In this document: piece after piece, positions 1 to 8,251 of the stretch
Numbering within the stretch: the first letter of the stretch is position 1
Layout of the letters: each line of letters opens with the position of its first letter
Assembly: GCA_005882135.1 (NCBI GenBank)
Contig: VBDR01000040.1
Coordinates: 1 to 45,113, forward strand
Source: Chloroflexota bacterium
Lineage (GTDB): Bacteria > Chloroflexota > Dormibacteria > Dormibacterales > Dormibacteraceae
Direction of reading: 5' to 3'
Length of the DNA stretch: 45,113 nucleotides
The notes under the pieces: model-generated
What the model was told of the DNA's origin: nothing
Databases searched by the model: none
Seen by the model: the letters and a program-made list of their open reading frames with translations, nothing else
Program-made: the position numbers and the translations under genes

Positions 1-222
1 CTCAACCGTGACAAGCAACTCGCCGTGGTCCGCCAGTTCACCGACCTGGTCGCGGCTGCCGCCGGCGATCCATCGCTCGAGGGGAGGACCTGGGTGCTCC
101 TCACTGAGGCGATTGAAGGCGGGTGGGGGCTTGCTGGGCACGCCAACACCAATGCGGAGCTAGTCGACGCCGCTCGCGCGCAGATCGCAGAGCTTCAGCG
201 GGCCAAAGGACCGGGTGGATGA
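1..222 (+). CDS. Tautomerase-family protein, C-terminal part (cut by window edge)
   Basis: The frame is open from base 1, so 73 C-terminal residues are visible and the start lies outside. The segment has the tautomerase (4-oxalocrotonate tautomerase/MSAD-like) layout: a helix (NRDKQLAVVRQFTDLVA), a short linker (GDPSLEGR), a strand (TWVLLTEAIEGGWGLAG) with the GGWGLAG turn, and a terminal helix (ELVDAARAQIAELQ). These enzymes use an N-terminal proline as the base that isomerises keto/enol substrates; that residue is not in view, so activity cannot be judged. No downstream partner is seen: the next 270 bases hold no supported gene. Confidence 0.72.
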   Translation, partial: LNRDKQLAVVRQFTDLVAAAAGDPSLEGRTWVLLTEAIEGGWGLAGHANTNAELVDAARAQIAELQRAKGPGG

Positions 223-496
223 CCCGCGGCGTCTAGCGCGATCGCGTATGCACCGGCGAGCGGCCCTGAGCCTTCGCCGTGAGCCGAGTCACAGAATCGC
301 GGAACCAGGTTGGGGGTGGATGTGGAGCGCCAGACCACAGGTCGAGCGCCGAGCAGCCAGGTCTGCGATGAGGCCTGGACGGATCTTGGGCGTGTTTTAG
401 CTGCGCCGACCCGAGGTCGCGTCGCGCATGACGTGTTCGGGGTTGACCGTGGACGTTACGTCGCCGCGGCCGTCCGTGATGTGAAGGCGCAGCAGG

Positions 497-733
497 ATGA
501 ACTGCGCGGCTCGCAACGGGCGCCTTCGCCCCACCCTGGGCATCGTGATCACCTACATCGGCGTCTCGCTCTTGCACGCCGCGTTCGACTCCTTCGGCAG
601 CATCGCCGGATACGCCGTCATCTCGGTCATCGGGATCGCACCGCTCGTCTACCTGTGGTTGCGCGAGGACCGGGTACTGCCGTTTCGTCGGGAGACCAAG
701 GCGCCGGGCGCGCCGCATATCCAGGAAGCGTGA
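497..733 (+). pseudogene. Remnant of a PrsW-like intramembrane protease (C-terminal fragment)
   Basis: The 78-residue frame begins just after an in-frame TGA at 482-484 and has no evident Shine-Dalgarno. It holds two hydrophobic segments (about residues 15-30 and 36-52) separated by LLHAAFDSFGSIAGY. The HxxxD-type spacing in a membrane helix followed by GIAPLVYLWLRED resembles the last helices of PrsW/CPBP-type membrane proteases, which are normally several times longer. The upstream part with the other metal ligands was not found in any frame between 223 and 496. I read it as a decayed fragment. It could instead be a small membrane protein in its own right. Confidence 0.4.
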
Positions 734-780
734 GCAGTGCCTTAGGTCCAGGGAAATCGTTCCCTGCCGTCCGGCAGTCC

Positions 781-1278
781 TCAGGGAAAGGTGAGCTCGG
801 CGCCTCCGGAGATGGTGGCGAAGAAGACGTTGCAGGAACTGGCCGTCCCCGAGCCGTAGTGCAGGAGTTTGCCCGCAAAGTGGCCCGAGGGCAGCAGATC
901 GCCGCTGACTGCGAACTTTTGAATGCAGAAGGAACCGGTCACGAACGTGGTCACGTAGGTCACAGTGCCGCCGGAGGCGAACCCGCCCGCGACGGTCGTC
1001 GTGCCATTACTCAGGATGAAGGTGCCGCCCAGGATCTCCGCGCTCGGCGCGAGCGGGGTGTGGCAGACGGCGATCTGGAATCCCCCGTTGAGGGTTCCTC
1101 GCGCGATGCCCGCGAAGGAGCTCACGCTGTTCGGGTCAAGGCATGACGGTGTGCTCTGCGGAGGTCCCGTCTCGACGCCCAGCACCGATTCTGTATACGT
1201 GGTACTGGCGAGGGCGGGAGATGGAAGCAGCGCAAGTACGAGGGCGATCACCGGGACCACCAGCCGGATGCTCTTCAT
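781..1278 (-). CDS. Secreted protein of unknown function
   Basis: The start is placed at ATG 1278 because AGAGGGGGA lies about 8 nt upstream; a longer frame reaches 1317 without a comparable site. The 165-residue product begins with a classic Sec signal peptide: MKSIR, a hydrophobic core (LVVPVIALVLALLP) and a likely cleavage site after PALA. The mature part is rich in Gly, Ser and Thr, with alternating strand-like segments and four cysteines (in PSCLD, AVCHT, SFCIQ, SSCNV) that could form two disulfides outside the cell. I recognise no family. It is transcribed alone, against its neighbours. Confidence 0.62.
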   Translation of the reverse strand: MKSIRLVVPVIALVLALLPSPALASTTYTESVLGVETGPPQSTPSCLDPNSVSSFAGIARGTLNGGFQIAVCHTPLAPSAEILGGTFILSNGTTTVAGGFASGGTVTYVTTFVTGSFCIQKFAVSGDLLPSGHFAGKLLHYGSGTASSCNVFFATISGGAELTFP

Positions 1279-1902
1279 GGTCAATCCCCCTCTGAGAAGC
1301 GACGCCGGAACGGCCATGGTTTAACCGGAGTGGGGGGCGATGTCAAGGGACGAGGCGTCTCCCGTCGCTCTTGCCCCATTTGCTGACCTCTACATCCCCT
1401 GCCGTCAGCTGGGCACGGAATTGAAATGCAGGCTGGAAATCAGCCCGATTCGCCCCGTGTCGCGCTCTCGGGCTAACTCAAACCGGGCTTCCGGCGAATT
1501 TATGCGGTTTCTATGGCGCACCAAACGTTCTCAAGTCAGGCGAGGAGAATGACCCGCTCAAACTCCTCGCGCTCGAAAACACAGGATCATCGTCGTGGCC
1601 CGTAGCGAAATGCCCAGGATGGGCGCCGATGCAGCCCGGAAATCCGGACGAAGGGAGTTCGGCGATAGACGAAAGAAGGAGCACCACCCGGAGGACCGGA
1701 GCGGATAGGCGCTCTGCCGAGCGTAGGGCTGTAACGCTGAACGGCAGCCTCGTCGTGGGCCGGATCGGCCAGCATGCCGCCCAGGAACGCAGGAATGTTC
1801 TTCGCCGGCGTGAATACCGGCGGAGCCTGTTCAATCGTCGCGCGCCGGTCTAGCACGCATCCGGCTTCGAGCCGGCGCCCGGCCACCTGAAACAATCGGA
1901 CC
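1279..1902. other. Intergenic region with no supported gene
   Basis: About 620 bases separate the secreted protein's start from the DHFR-family gene. Several open frames cross it on both strands, but none shows a recognisable domain, a credible ribosome site or consistent codon use. The stretch 1660-1850 reads as Arg-rich peptide on plus (DERRSTTRRTGADRRSAERR) and Pro-rich peptide on minus, typical of GC-rich non-coding sequence. No tRNA, clear terminator or strong promoter was found. Decayed sequence is possible. Confidence 0.5.
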
Positions 1903-2466
1903 GTGGCCAGCCTGATCTACTCCGTGATCATGTCGCTCGATGGCTACATCGCCGATGAGGACGGCAATTTCGACTGGGCCGCGCCGGACGAGGAGGTGCA
2001 CAGATTCGTCAACGAGCTCGAGCGGCCGATCGGCACCTACCTCTATGGCCGGCGGATGTACGAGGTGATGGTCTACTGGGAGACGGCGCTCACGGCCGCC
2101 GACCAGCCCGGCTTCATCGAGGACTACGCGGAGATCTGGCAGGGCGCGGACAAGATCGTGTACTCCAGGACACTCGATGCCGTGTCCAGCGCCAGGACAC
2201 GCATCCAGCGAGACTTCGACCCTGAGGCGATCCGGCAGATGAAAGCGGCCGCCGGTCGTGACCTCAGCGTGGGCGGTCCGGACCTCGCCGCCCAGGCGCT
2301 CGAGGCCGCCCTCGTCGACGAGCTCCACCTGTTCGTCACGCCGGTCGTGGTGGGTGGCGGCAAGCGAGCCCTCCCGCACAACCTCCGCCTGACGCTTGAA
2401 CTTCTGGATGAGCGGCGTTTCGGCAACAGCGTGATTCACCTCCACTACCGCGCCACCAGCCTGTAA
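1903..2466 (+). CDS. Dihydrofolate reductase / RibD C-terminal family protein
   Basis: A 187-residue protein with the fold of the RibD C-terminal (DHFR-like) reductases, which use NAD(P)H on pterin, flavin-precursor or unknown substrates. Landmarks in order are the N-terminal strand and loop VIMSLDGYIADEDGNFDW, the cofactor-side segment YLYGRRMYEVM, SRTLDAVSS, the dinucleotide-binding GRDLSVGGPDLAAQAL (about 120-136) and the VDELHLFVTPVVVGGGKR block near the C-terminus. GTG 1903 is chosen because the conserved N-terminal strand starts right after it; no good ribosome site is visible. Stand-alone members are usually annotated only to family. A decayed paralogue tail lies at 8103-8251. Confidence 0.85.
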   Translation: MASLIYSVIMSLDGYIADEDGNFDWAAPDEEVHRFVNELERPIGTYLYGRRMYEVMVYWETALTAADQPGFIEDYAEIWQGADKIVYSRTLDAVSSARTRIQRDFDPEAIRQMKAAAGRDLSVGGPDLAAQALEAALVDELHLFVTPVVVGGGKRALPHNLRLTLELLDERRFGNSVIHLHYRATSL

Positions 2467-2523
2467 CCACTCGTCGCGGCAGCCCGTTGATCAAACGGTG
2501 GACGGGCCGGAGGCAGCGACCCG

Positions 2524-3978
2524 GTGAGAGTCAAGATGATCCTTCCTGCCCTTACCGAAGCCACGAGCCCATTTTTTCGGCCGATCAAATACTCGCTCTT
2601 CCCGCCGCTCGGCCTGGCCACGCTCGGCGCTTACCTTGGCGATGAGGACGACGTCACGATCTGCGACGAGCACGTCGAAAGGCTTCAACTGGACGATGAC
2701 CCTGACCTGGTCGTAATCCAGGTCTACATCACGTCGGCCAGACGTTCATATGAGATCGCCGACCACTACCGGCGGCGTGGAGCGCGGGTGGTGCTTGGCG
2801 GTTTGCATGTCACCTCGCTGCCGGATGAAGCCGCGGCGCATGCCGATCACATTTTCATGGGGCCGGGCGAGGACACCTGGCCCCAGTTCCTGGACGACCT
2901 GAGGCGAGGAGAGCCGCTGCCCCGTTACGTGTCCCGTGAGAGGACCCTGGCGGCGCTGCCGCCGATCCGCCGCGACCTGATCAAACGCAACCTGTACCTG
3001 GTGCCGAATTCAATCGTCGTTTCACGAGGCTGTCCGCATGTGTGTGACTTCTGCTACAAGGTCGCCTTCTTTCAGGGCGGCAAGCAGTTCTACACGATGG
3101 AAGTGGACAGCGCCCTCGCGGAGATCGATCGACTGCCTGGCCGCCACCTGTATTTCCTCGACGACCATCTCTTCGGAAATCCAAACTTCGCCTCCGCGCT
3201 GTTCGACGGAATGACCGGGATGGGGCGTCTCTGGCAGGCGGCAGGAACGGTCAAGTCGGTGCTCGAGCAGCCGATCGTTCTGGAGAAGGCGGTTCGGTCC
3301 GGCCTGCGCAGCCTGTTCGTGGGCTTTGAGACGGTGAACTCGGCCAACCTGCAAGATCAGCGCAAGTACCAGAACATCGGACGCGATTACTCCGAGGCGA
3401 TCCGCCGCCTCCACGACCTGGGGGTGATGGTCAACGGCAGCTTTGTCTTCGGCATGGACCACGACGGTCCGGACGTTTTCGATCGCACCGTGGAGTGGGC
3501 CCTCGAAAACGGCATCGAAACCGCGACCTACCACATCCTGACTCCGTACCCGGACACGGCCCTCTACAGGCGCATGCAGGCGGAGGACCGGGTGCTGCAC
3601 CACGACTGGGATCTCTTCGACACCCGTCACGTGGTTTTCAAGCCTCAGCGGCTCACGCCGCAGGAGCTAGAAGCCGGCTACTGGCGGGCCTACCGCGAGT
3701 TCTATCGGTGGGGATCGATCTGGAAGGGAGCCTCGTCCAAGACCGGGCTCCGGCCGCGCCTCCGGCACATGGCCTATGCCGGGGGATGGAAGAAGTTCGA
3801 GCCGCTCTGGGATGTGCTGATCAGGTCGAAGCAGGTCCTCCACGCCCTGCCAGTCCTCGAAACGATTCTCACCGGCTTTGGAAGCCGCCCATCGGCGCCA
3901 CGGCGAAGCGATGTCCTGGGATCAAAATCGCGATTGGCAGTGCCGATCGCGCAAAAAGACACGCCTGCGTCCGCATAA
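2524..3978 (+). CDS. B12-binding-domain radical SAM protein
   Basis: A 484-residue protein with an N-terminal cobalamin-binding Rossmann-like domain (residues about 1-130; FPPLGLATLGAYL, LVVIQVYITSARR, VVLGGLHVTSLPDEA, GPGEDTWPQFL). A radical SAM core follows, whose 4Fe-4S cysteines are C170, C174 and C177 (SRGCPHVCDFCYK). The core continues with the strand LYFLDDHLFGNP, SLFVGFETVN and NGSFVFGMDHDG. Such enzymes make a 5'-deoxyadenosyl radical for methyl transfer or C-C chemistry; the substrate cannot be told from sequence. GTG 2524 is preceded by GGAGG about 8 nt upstream. No biosynthetic neighbours point to a pathway. The last 35 residues look disordered. Confidence 0.88.
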   Translation: MRVKMILPALTEATSPFFRPIKYSLFPPLGLATLGAYLGDEDDVTICDEHVERLQLDDDPDLVVIQVYITSARRSYEIADHYRRRGARVVLGGLHVTSLPDEAAAHADHIFMGPGEDTWPQFLDDLRRGEPLPRYVSRERTLAALPPIRRDLIKRNLYLVPNSIVVSRGCPHVCDFCYKVAFFQGGKQFYTMEVDSALAEIDRLPGRHLYFLDDHLFGNPNFASALFDGMTGMGRLWQAAGTVKSVLEQPIVLEKAVRSGLRSLFVGFETVNSANLQDQRKYQNIGRDYSEAIRRLHDLGVMVNGSFVFGMDHDGPDVFDRTVEWALENGIETATYHILTPYPDTALYRRMQAEDRVLHHDWDLFDTRHVVFKPQRLTPQELEAGYWRAYREFYRWGSIWKGASSKTGLRPRLRHMAYAGGWKKFEPLWDVLIRSKQVLHALPVLETILTGFGSRPSAPRRSDVLGSKSRLAVPIAQKDTPASA

Positions 3979-4134
3979 ACGCCGCTCCTCCGATACGGGA
4001 GGCTTCGCCAATCCGGTACCATGGCGTACGACGCAAGCGTGCGTCGCCCGCTCGGGTCCTCTCTTCCTGTCACAACACAGAGCCCTGTAGATCGCGGCAA
4101 ATAAGAAGAAAAAGAGAGGCACCCTGGAGCTTCG

Positions 4135-5376
4135 TTGCAGACATTTGCAGAAGCCGGCGTTGATGCGCGCGTTCTCGCGTCGCTGACCCGGCAGAAGATC
4201 AATACGCCGAACCACGTTCAATCGGATTCGATACCCGCCCTCATCGCCGGTCGCGATGTCGTCATTCAGTCGCCGACCGGCAGCGGCAAGACGCTGGCCT
4301 TCCTGCTACCGCTCATCCAGCAGTTGCGGCACCGCGGCCCTGGCCCGCGCGGTCTGATCGTGACGCCGACCCGTGAGCTCGCGATCCAGGTCGACGCCGT
4401 CTTCAAGGCCCTCGACTCAGGCTTGCGCAGCGCCCTCCTCTACGGCGGTGTCGGCTACCACACGCAGAACCAGGCCCTCAAGAGCGGCGCAGATGTAGTC
4501 ATCGGCACGCCGGGGCGCATCCTCGACCTCTTCGAGAAGAAGGTCTTTTCCCTCAGCCGGGTCCAATACATGGTCCTCGACGAGGCGGATCAGATGTTTG
4601 ACGCCGGCTTCGCTCCGGACGTCGAGCGAATCATCGGCCTCACCTACTCGCCCCAGACCGTGCTTGCGTCCGCGACGATGCCCGGCTGGGTCTCGAGGAT
4701 GATCGAAAAGCATCTTCGGGATCCGCTTCGCGTCAAGGTCGTCGCCGAGGGAGCTTCTCTTCTCGAGCATGGATTGGTCCGCACCGAAACCGGGCTGAAG
4801 CTCCGCCTGCTCAGCGACATCCTCAAGAAGCAGAGCGCCGCGATCGTGTTTGGCCGCACCAAGCATGGCGTGCGCAAGTTGAACCGTGACCTGCAGCGGT
4901 TGGGCCACCGATCGGTCGAGCTGCAGGGAAACATGGCGCAGGTCGCCCGCGACCGGGTCATGGAATCGTTCCGCAACCACCGCGCGGACGTGCTCGTGGC
5001 GACAAATGTCGCGGCACGAGGCTTGGACCTGAGCCACGTTGGCCTGGTCGTCAACTACGACCTGCCCGAGTCAGCGGAGGCCATGACTCACCGCGTCGGC
5101 CGGACCGCCCGCAACGGCAGCGCGGGTCGGGCTTTGACATTCATCACCGCCGCCGATCATGAAAACTGGGCCAAGCTGCGCCGTCAGGGCGCTCCCGTGC
5201 TCCAGACGCTGGACGCGGCGCTGCTGGCGCGTGATGGCGGTTGGTCGTATGTGCCCGATCCGGTGCAGCTCTACGGACCGGCCGCCAACGGAGCGAACAT
5301 CGGAGGACAGAGGCGGAGGCGCCCGGTCGGGCGCCGGCGCTCAGGTTCCGACAGGCGGACTGGCAAGGTCGCCTGA
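4135..5376 (+). CDS. DEAD-box ATP-dependent RNA helicase
   Basis: A 413-residue superfamily 2 helicase that remodels RNA duplexes or RNPs with ATP. Motifs in order: Q-motif region (TPNHVQSDSIPALI), motif I SPTGSGKT (46-53), Ia PTRELA (78-83), GG, Ib TPGR, motif II DEAD (149-152), motif III SAT (179-181), then in domain 2 AIVFGRTKHG, VATNVAARGLDLS and HRVGRTAR (motif VI; more often HRIGRTGR). The tail is short and basic (RRRRPVGRRRSG), probably an RNA-binding extension. TTG 4135 is used, with GGAG about 7 nt upstream. The upstream 150 bases include the AT-rich AAATAAGAAGAAAAAGAG, fitting an unstructured 5' leader. Its 3' end overlaps the convergent PPOX gene by 36 bases. Confidence 0.92.
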   Translation: MQTFAEAGVDARVLASLTRQKINTPNHVQSDSIPALIAGRDVVIQSPTGSGKTLAFLLPLIQQLRHRGPGPRGLIVTPTRELAIQVDAVFKALDSGLRSALLYGGVGYHTQNQALKSGADVVIGTPGRILDLFEKKVFSLSRVQYMVLDEADQMFDAGFAPDVERIIGLTYSPQTVLASATMPGWVSRMIEKHLRDPLRVKVVAEGASLLEHGLVRTETGLKLRLLSDILKKQSAAIVFGRTKHGVRKLNRDLQRLGHRSVELQGNMAQVARDRVMESFRNHRADVLVATNVAARGLDLSHVGLVVNYDLPESAEAMTHRVGRTARNGSAGRALTFITAADHENWAKLRRQGAPVLQTLDAALLARDGGWSYVPDPVQLYGPAANGANIGGQRRRRPVGRRRSGSDRRTGKVA

Positions 5377-5766
5377 CGGATCCCACCCATGCCAGCCATG
5401 GGGATCGATCCAGGCGCTGATCCGTTTCGCCGCCCGGTTTTCATACGGCCTTCCTCTGTAGCGGCGCGCCAGGCGATCGATGTCCGCCAGGTCCACGTCG
5501 TCCTCAAAGGCCACCACCGATCCATACATGCTGACGTGGCGGTACCAGTCGGCATCCAGGACCGTGAGGCTGACCTTCGGATTGCGCCGGATCCAACGCA
5601 GGCGGCTGCGGTTCGCATCCATGTTGATGAGAATCCGGCCGTCCAGCCAGTCGTACCAGGTCGCGACCGTCATCGGATAACCGTCAGGTCGCACGCAACC
5701 GATCACGGCCGCGTTCGGCAGCTTGAGGAACGCATCGATCTGAGGCGGGAGGGTCAGCACCGGCAA
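5341..5766 (-). CDS. PPOX-class split-barrel protein (probable F420- or FMN-dependent)
   Basis: A 141-residue pyridoxamine-5'-phosphate-oxidase-like protein. The typical split-barrel opening is seen: LPPQIDAFLKLPNAAVIGCV, RPDGYPMTVATWYDWLDGRI, INMDANRSRLRWIRRNPKVS and the strand VSLTVLDADWYRHVSMYGSV. Members bind FMN or F420 and act on varied small molecules; the cofactor is not decided by sequence alone. TTG 5766 starts 3 bases after the stop of the molybdopterin gene (GTG 5760 is an alternative), so the two form an operon. The 3' end overlaps the convergent helicase gene. Confidence 0.82.
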   Translation of the reverse strand: MPVLTLPPQIDAFLKLPNAAVIGCVRPDGYPMTVATWYDWLDGRILINMDANRSRLRWIRRNPKVSLTVLDADWYRHVSMYGSVVAFEDDVDLADIDRLARRYRGRPYENRAAKRISAWIDPHGWHGWDPSGDLASPPVGT

Positions 5767-5769
5767 GGC

Positions 5770-6789
5770 CTACTGCAGCGGAAATGGTGACTGCCACCAG
5801 TGAGGCAAGTCATCCGTCTCGATCGCCATGACCCATTTGACCCACCAGAAGCCTCGCCGGTTCGGGGCCACCAACCGGGCCGGAAAACCATGTCCCGGGT
5901 CGAGTCGAACACCTCCGAGCCGCGTCGCCAGCAGCAGCGATGAAGCCTCGGCGCCCGGATAGCGCCGGTCGTATCCAGTGCTCGAGACGACGCGGATGCT
6001 GGCTCGGTTGTTCGTCGGGAGCAAGCGATCCAGACGCACGCCGGTCCATTCCTGGGTCGAATAGAAGCCGCCTGTGCAGTCGAGGGTCGCCGTCAACCGA
6101 TCGTCGAACGCGAGCAGCTCGTCGTATGTCCATGTCCTTCCAGGCGTACGCAGCTGCCATGTCGCGGCATCCAGCTCGGCGATGGCGTCGAACATCCAGG
6201 AGCTGACCGGCATCGATGCCGGCTCAAATGATCCGGCCTCGTAGGAACCGGTGAATCGACGCGTGGCGCCAGGCAGATTGGCCGCCCTGACCAGGGTCTC
6301 GCCGGCGAAATACGTGGTGGCGGCGGCGGCCACCACCACGGTTCCCTTCAGGAACGCGCGCCGAGACATGTCCGGGCCTCGCATCCGGACACGGCGCGCG
6401 ACGACATGCCATACCGCGAGCGGCACGGCTGCGATGGCCGCACCGACATGTAACTCCATCGGTGTGAATGGCCCCCAGGTCAAGAGCATTCCGGTGGAGT
6501 GAGCCAGGCCTGCCGCGATCGAGATCAGAACAAGGACCGCAAGCAGGATGGAGGCCCACCGCCCAGGTCGAGGTCGATGCAGACCGCGACCGGCGATCAT
6601 CGATTTCCACGGCAGGAGAAGCAGGATGGCGATGCCGCCGGTCGCATGCACAACCAGCGACCAGCGGGCGGGAGCGGTCGCGAAGGCGAAGGCGACCCAG
6701 CCGGTGAGAAACGCAACCGAGAGGAGCCCGAGCAGCGCCAGGTTGGTCTGTGCTCCAAGCCTGATCGCCGGATATCGACGCGCTGGCAT
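5770..6789 (-). CDS. Membrane-anchored molybdopterin oxidoreductase (cytochrome b-like N-terminus plus sulfite-oxidase-type Moco domain)
   Basis: A 339-residue two-part protein. Residues 15-130 hold about four membrane helices with His48, His97, His114 and His128 placed as possible haem b ligands. Residues 175-330 form an oxidoreductase molybdopterin-binding domain with the Mo-ligand cysteine in TLDCTGGFYSTQEWTGV (C238) and FPARLVAPNRRGFWWVKWV. This resembles YedY/MsrP or nitrate-reductase-like Moco proteins joined to their membrane electron donor. The junction contains MSRRAFLKGTVVVAAAA (141-157), a Tat-signal-like motif with its own GAGG 7 nt before Met141, so a separate shorter product is possible. 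A TAGGCT box lies 6 nt before ATG 6789, suggesting leaderless expression. Confidence 0.85.
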   Translation of the reverse strand: MPARRYPAIRLGAQTNLALLGLLSVAFLTGWVAFAFATAPARWSLVVHATGGIAILLLLPWKSMIAGRGLHRPRPGRWASILLAVLVLISIAAGLAHSTGMLLTWGPFTPMELHVGAAIAAVPLAVWHVVARRVRMRGPDMSRRAFLKGTVVVAAAATTYFAGETLVRAANLPGATRRFTGSYEAGSFEPASMPVSSWMFDAIAELDAATWQLRTPGRTWTYDELLAFDDRLTATLDCTGGFYSTQEWTGVRLDRLLPTNNRASIRVVSSTGYDRRYPGAEASSLLLATRLGGVRLDPGHGFPARLVAPNRRGFWWVKWVMAIETDDLPHWWQSPFPLQ

Positions 6790-6795
6790 CGCCTG

Positions 6796-6801
6796 AGCCT
6801 A
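6796..6801 (-). promoter_or_regulatory. Predicted -10 box (TAGGCT) for leaderless molybdopterin gene
   Basis: On the minus strand TAGGCT is followed by six bases (CAGGCG) and then ATG 6789. That spacing puts the expected transcription start at or next to the start codon. No Shine-Dalgarno is present. It matches the same layout at five other genes in this window. Confidence 0.5.
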
Positions 6802-6869
6802 CCGCCTCTCTGTGACGTGGATCATCTCGGTTGGGAATTCGGCTTGCCCGAGGACGGTTGTCGGTTGCC

Positions 6870-8084
6870 ATGGTCGGGCTGGTGACACGAGCTGTTCGCG
6901 GGGAGAAGAGAGTCGGTCGCACGACCGCTTTCTGGATCGTCGCGACAACCCTCGCATTGTTTCTATTCGCGGCGGCGGCGCCGTCGCCTCTGTATGCCGT
7001 TTACGCCGCGAGGTGGCACTTCTCGGCGGTGGCGCTGACCGAGGTCTTCGGCGTGTATGCGATCGCTCTTCTTGTCGCGCTTCTCTTCACCGGTTCGCTT
7101 TCCGACGCAGTCGGGCGGCGACCGGTGATCTTCGCGTCGCTGGCCATCCAGTCCGCGAGCATGGTCATGTTCCTGTATGCGTCGAGCATCGAGTGGCTTT
7201 TTGCTGCGCGCATCACGCAGGGCGTCGCGACCGGCCTCGCGACCAGCGCGCTCGCCGCCTCGTTTGTCGACCTGCAGCCTTCGGGGCATCCGACTCTGGC
7301 TGCAACCGTCAACAGCGCCGCGCCGATCCTCGGTCTGGCGCTGGGCGGTCTCGCATCAGCGGCGCTGGTGCAGTTCGGGCCCGACCCGCTCCATCTCGTC
7401 TACTGGATCATGGCTTCTGGATTCGTCCTGTCGGGCGCGGCGACCCTCCTGATCCCCGAACCTTCCGCGCTTCGTTCCCGCGTTCATCTTGTGCCCCGCA
7501 TCGGGGTGGAGCCGCGCGTCAGGGCCGCGTTCATCGCCACCCTGCCGAGCCTGGTCGCCGGGTGGGGCGTCGGCGGCTTTTACCTGTCCCTCGGCCCAAG
7601 CCTGGCGCTCTATCTAGCCCGCTCGTCCAACCGACTGCTGGGCGGGTTGGCCATCTTTCTGCTCGCGGGCATCGGCGCCGCGTGCGTGGTCGCCGTTCGG
7701 TCGTGGCCGCCCGCCCGCGCGATGGTGGTCGGCGCGGTTGCGCTTGTACTCGGGCTGGCGCTCACCGTGACCGCGGTTGCCATGACCGCTCCGACCCTCT
7801 TCTTCGCGGGGACGGCCGTGACCGGCGTTGGGTTTGGCGTGGCGTGGCTCGGCGTGCTGCGCAGCCTGGTCAGTCTGGCCTCACCCACCGGAAGGGCCGC
7901 GCTGCTCGCCGCGATCTTCGTCGTCGCCTACGTCGCCTTTGCGCTGCCGGCGGTTGTCGCCGGATTTCTTGTGACGCTTGTCGGCCTGCACGACGCGGCG
8001 CTCTGGTACGGGGGCGCTGTCGGTCTCCTGGCCCTGGCCGGACTGGCGGGAAGCGTGCTGATCAACCGCCCGGCAAGTCGGTGA
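6870..8084 (+). CDS. MFS transporter (drug/solute exporter type)
   Basis: About 404 residues with twelve predicted membrane helices, as in the 12-helix major facilitator family. The loop between helices 2 and 3 has the family signature GSLSDAVGRRPVIFASL, and helix 5 has a GLALGG segment. Members move small molecules with proton exchange; the substrate is not predictable here. ATG 6870 is preferred over the upstream TTG 6831; GTG 6882 is also possible, and none has a clear ribosome site. It runs divergently from the molybdopterin gene, sharing a short intergenic region. The next gene fragment begins about 20 bases after its stop. Confidence 0.85.
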   Translation: MVGLVTRAVRGEKRVGRTTAFWIVATTLALFLFAAAAPSPLYAVYAARWHFSAVALTEVFGVYAIALLVALLFTGSLSDAVGRRPVIFASLAIQSASMVMFLYASSIEWLFAARITQGVATGLATSALAASFVDLQPSGHPTLAATVNSAAPILGLALGGLASAALVQFGPDPLHLVYWIMASGFVLSGAATLLIPEPSALRSRVHLVPRIGVEPRVRAAFIATLPSLVAGWGVGGFYLSLGPSLALYLARSSNRLLGGLAIFLLAGIGAACVVAVRSWPPARAMVVGAVALVLGLALTVTAVAMTAPTLFFAGTAVTGVGFGVAWLGVLRSLVSLASPTGRAALLAAIFVVAYVAFALPAVVAGFLVTLVGLHDAALWYGGAVGLLALAGLAGSVLINRPASR

Positions 8085-8102
8085 TTGGCGCGGCAGTCGG
8101 AT

Positions 8103-8251
8103 ACCTCAACGTCTTTCCGATCGTGGTCGGACGGGGGAGGAGGTCCTTCGATGACACGGCGCACCTGGTCAGCCTGAGCCTCGTCGAGTCGACCACCCTC
8201 AAGACCAGGATGTTGGGTCTGGCCTGCAAGCCAGTAATCTCAAGCCAGTGA
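8103..8251 (+). pseudogene. Decayed C-terminal tail of a DHFR/RibD-family reductase
   Basis: In one plus frame this stretch reads GYLNVFPIVVGRGRRSFDD, then LSLVESTTLKTRM and a stop. That is the usual C-terminal block of RibD/DHFR-family reductases (LNVFPVVLGxGxRLF and LxLVExxxL). No start or upstream domain exists: the same frame runs unrecognisably through the MFS gene. I read it as a remnant left by deletion. The downstream DUF1801 gene uses its last bases for a promoter and start. Confidence 0.55.
8235..8240 (+). promoter_or_regulatory. Predicted -10 box (TAATCT) for leaderless DUF1801 gene
   Basis: TAATCT is followed by exactly 7 bases (CAAGCCA) and GTG 8248. No Shine-Dalgarno lies between, so the transcript probably begins at the start codon. 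No convincing -35 box is seen. Confidence 0.5.

Noticed and set aside
233..718. 161-codon minus-strand open frame
   Set aside because: Arg/Pro/Asp-rich GC-driven composition, no domain and no ribosome site; it lies opposite other equally long frames.
310..1146. 278-codon plus-strand open frame
   Set aside because: It crosses the PrsW-like fragment and the secreted protein on the other strand; composition is Arg/Gly/Ala-rich without motifs.
1629..1853. Plus frame with DRRSAERR-like repeats and a minus frame over the same bases
   Set aside because: Neither has a ribosome site, promoter or recognised domain; Arg repeats are expected from GC-rich non-coding sequence.
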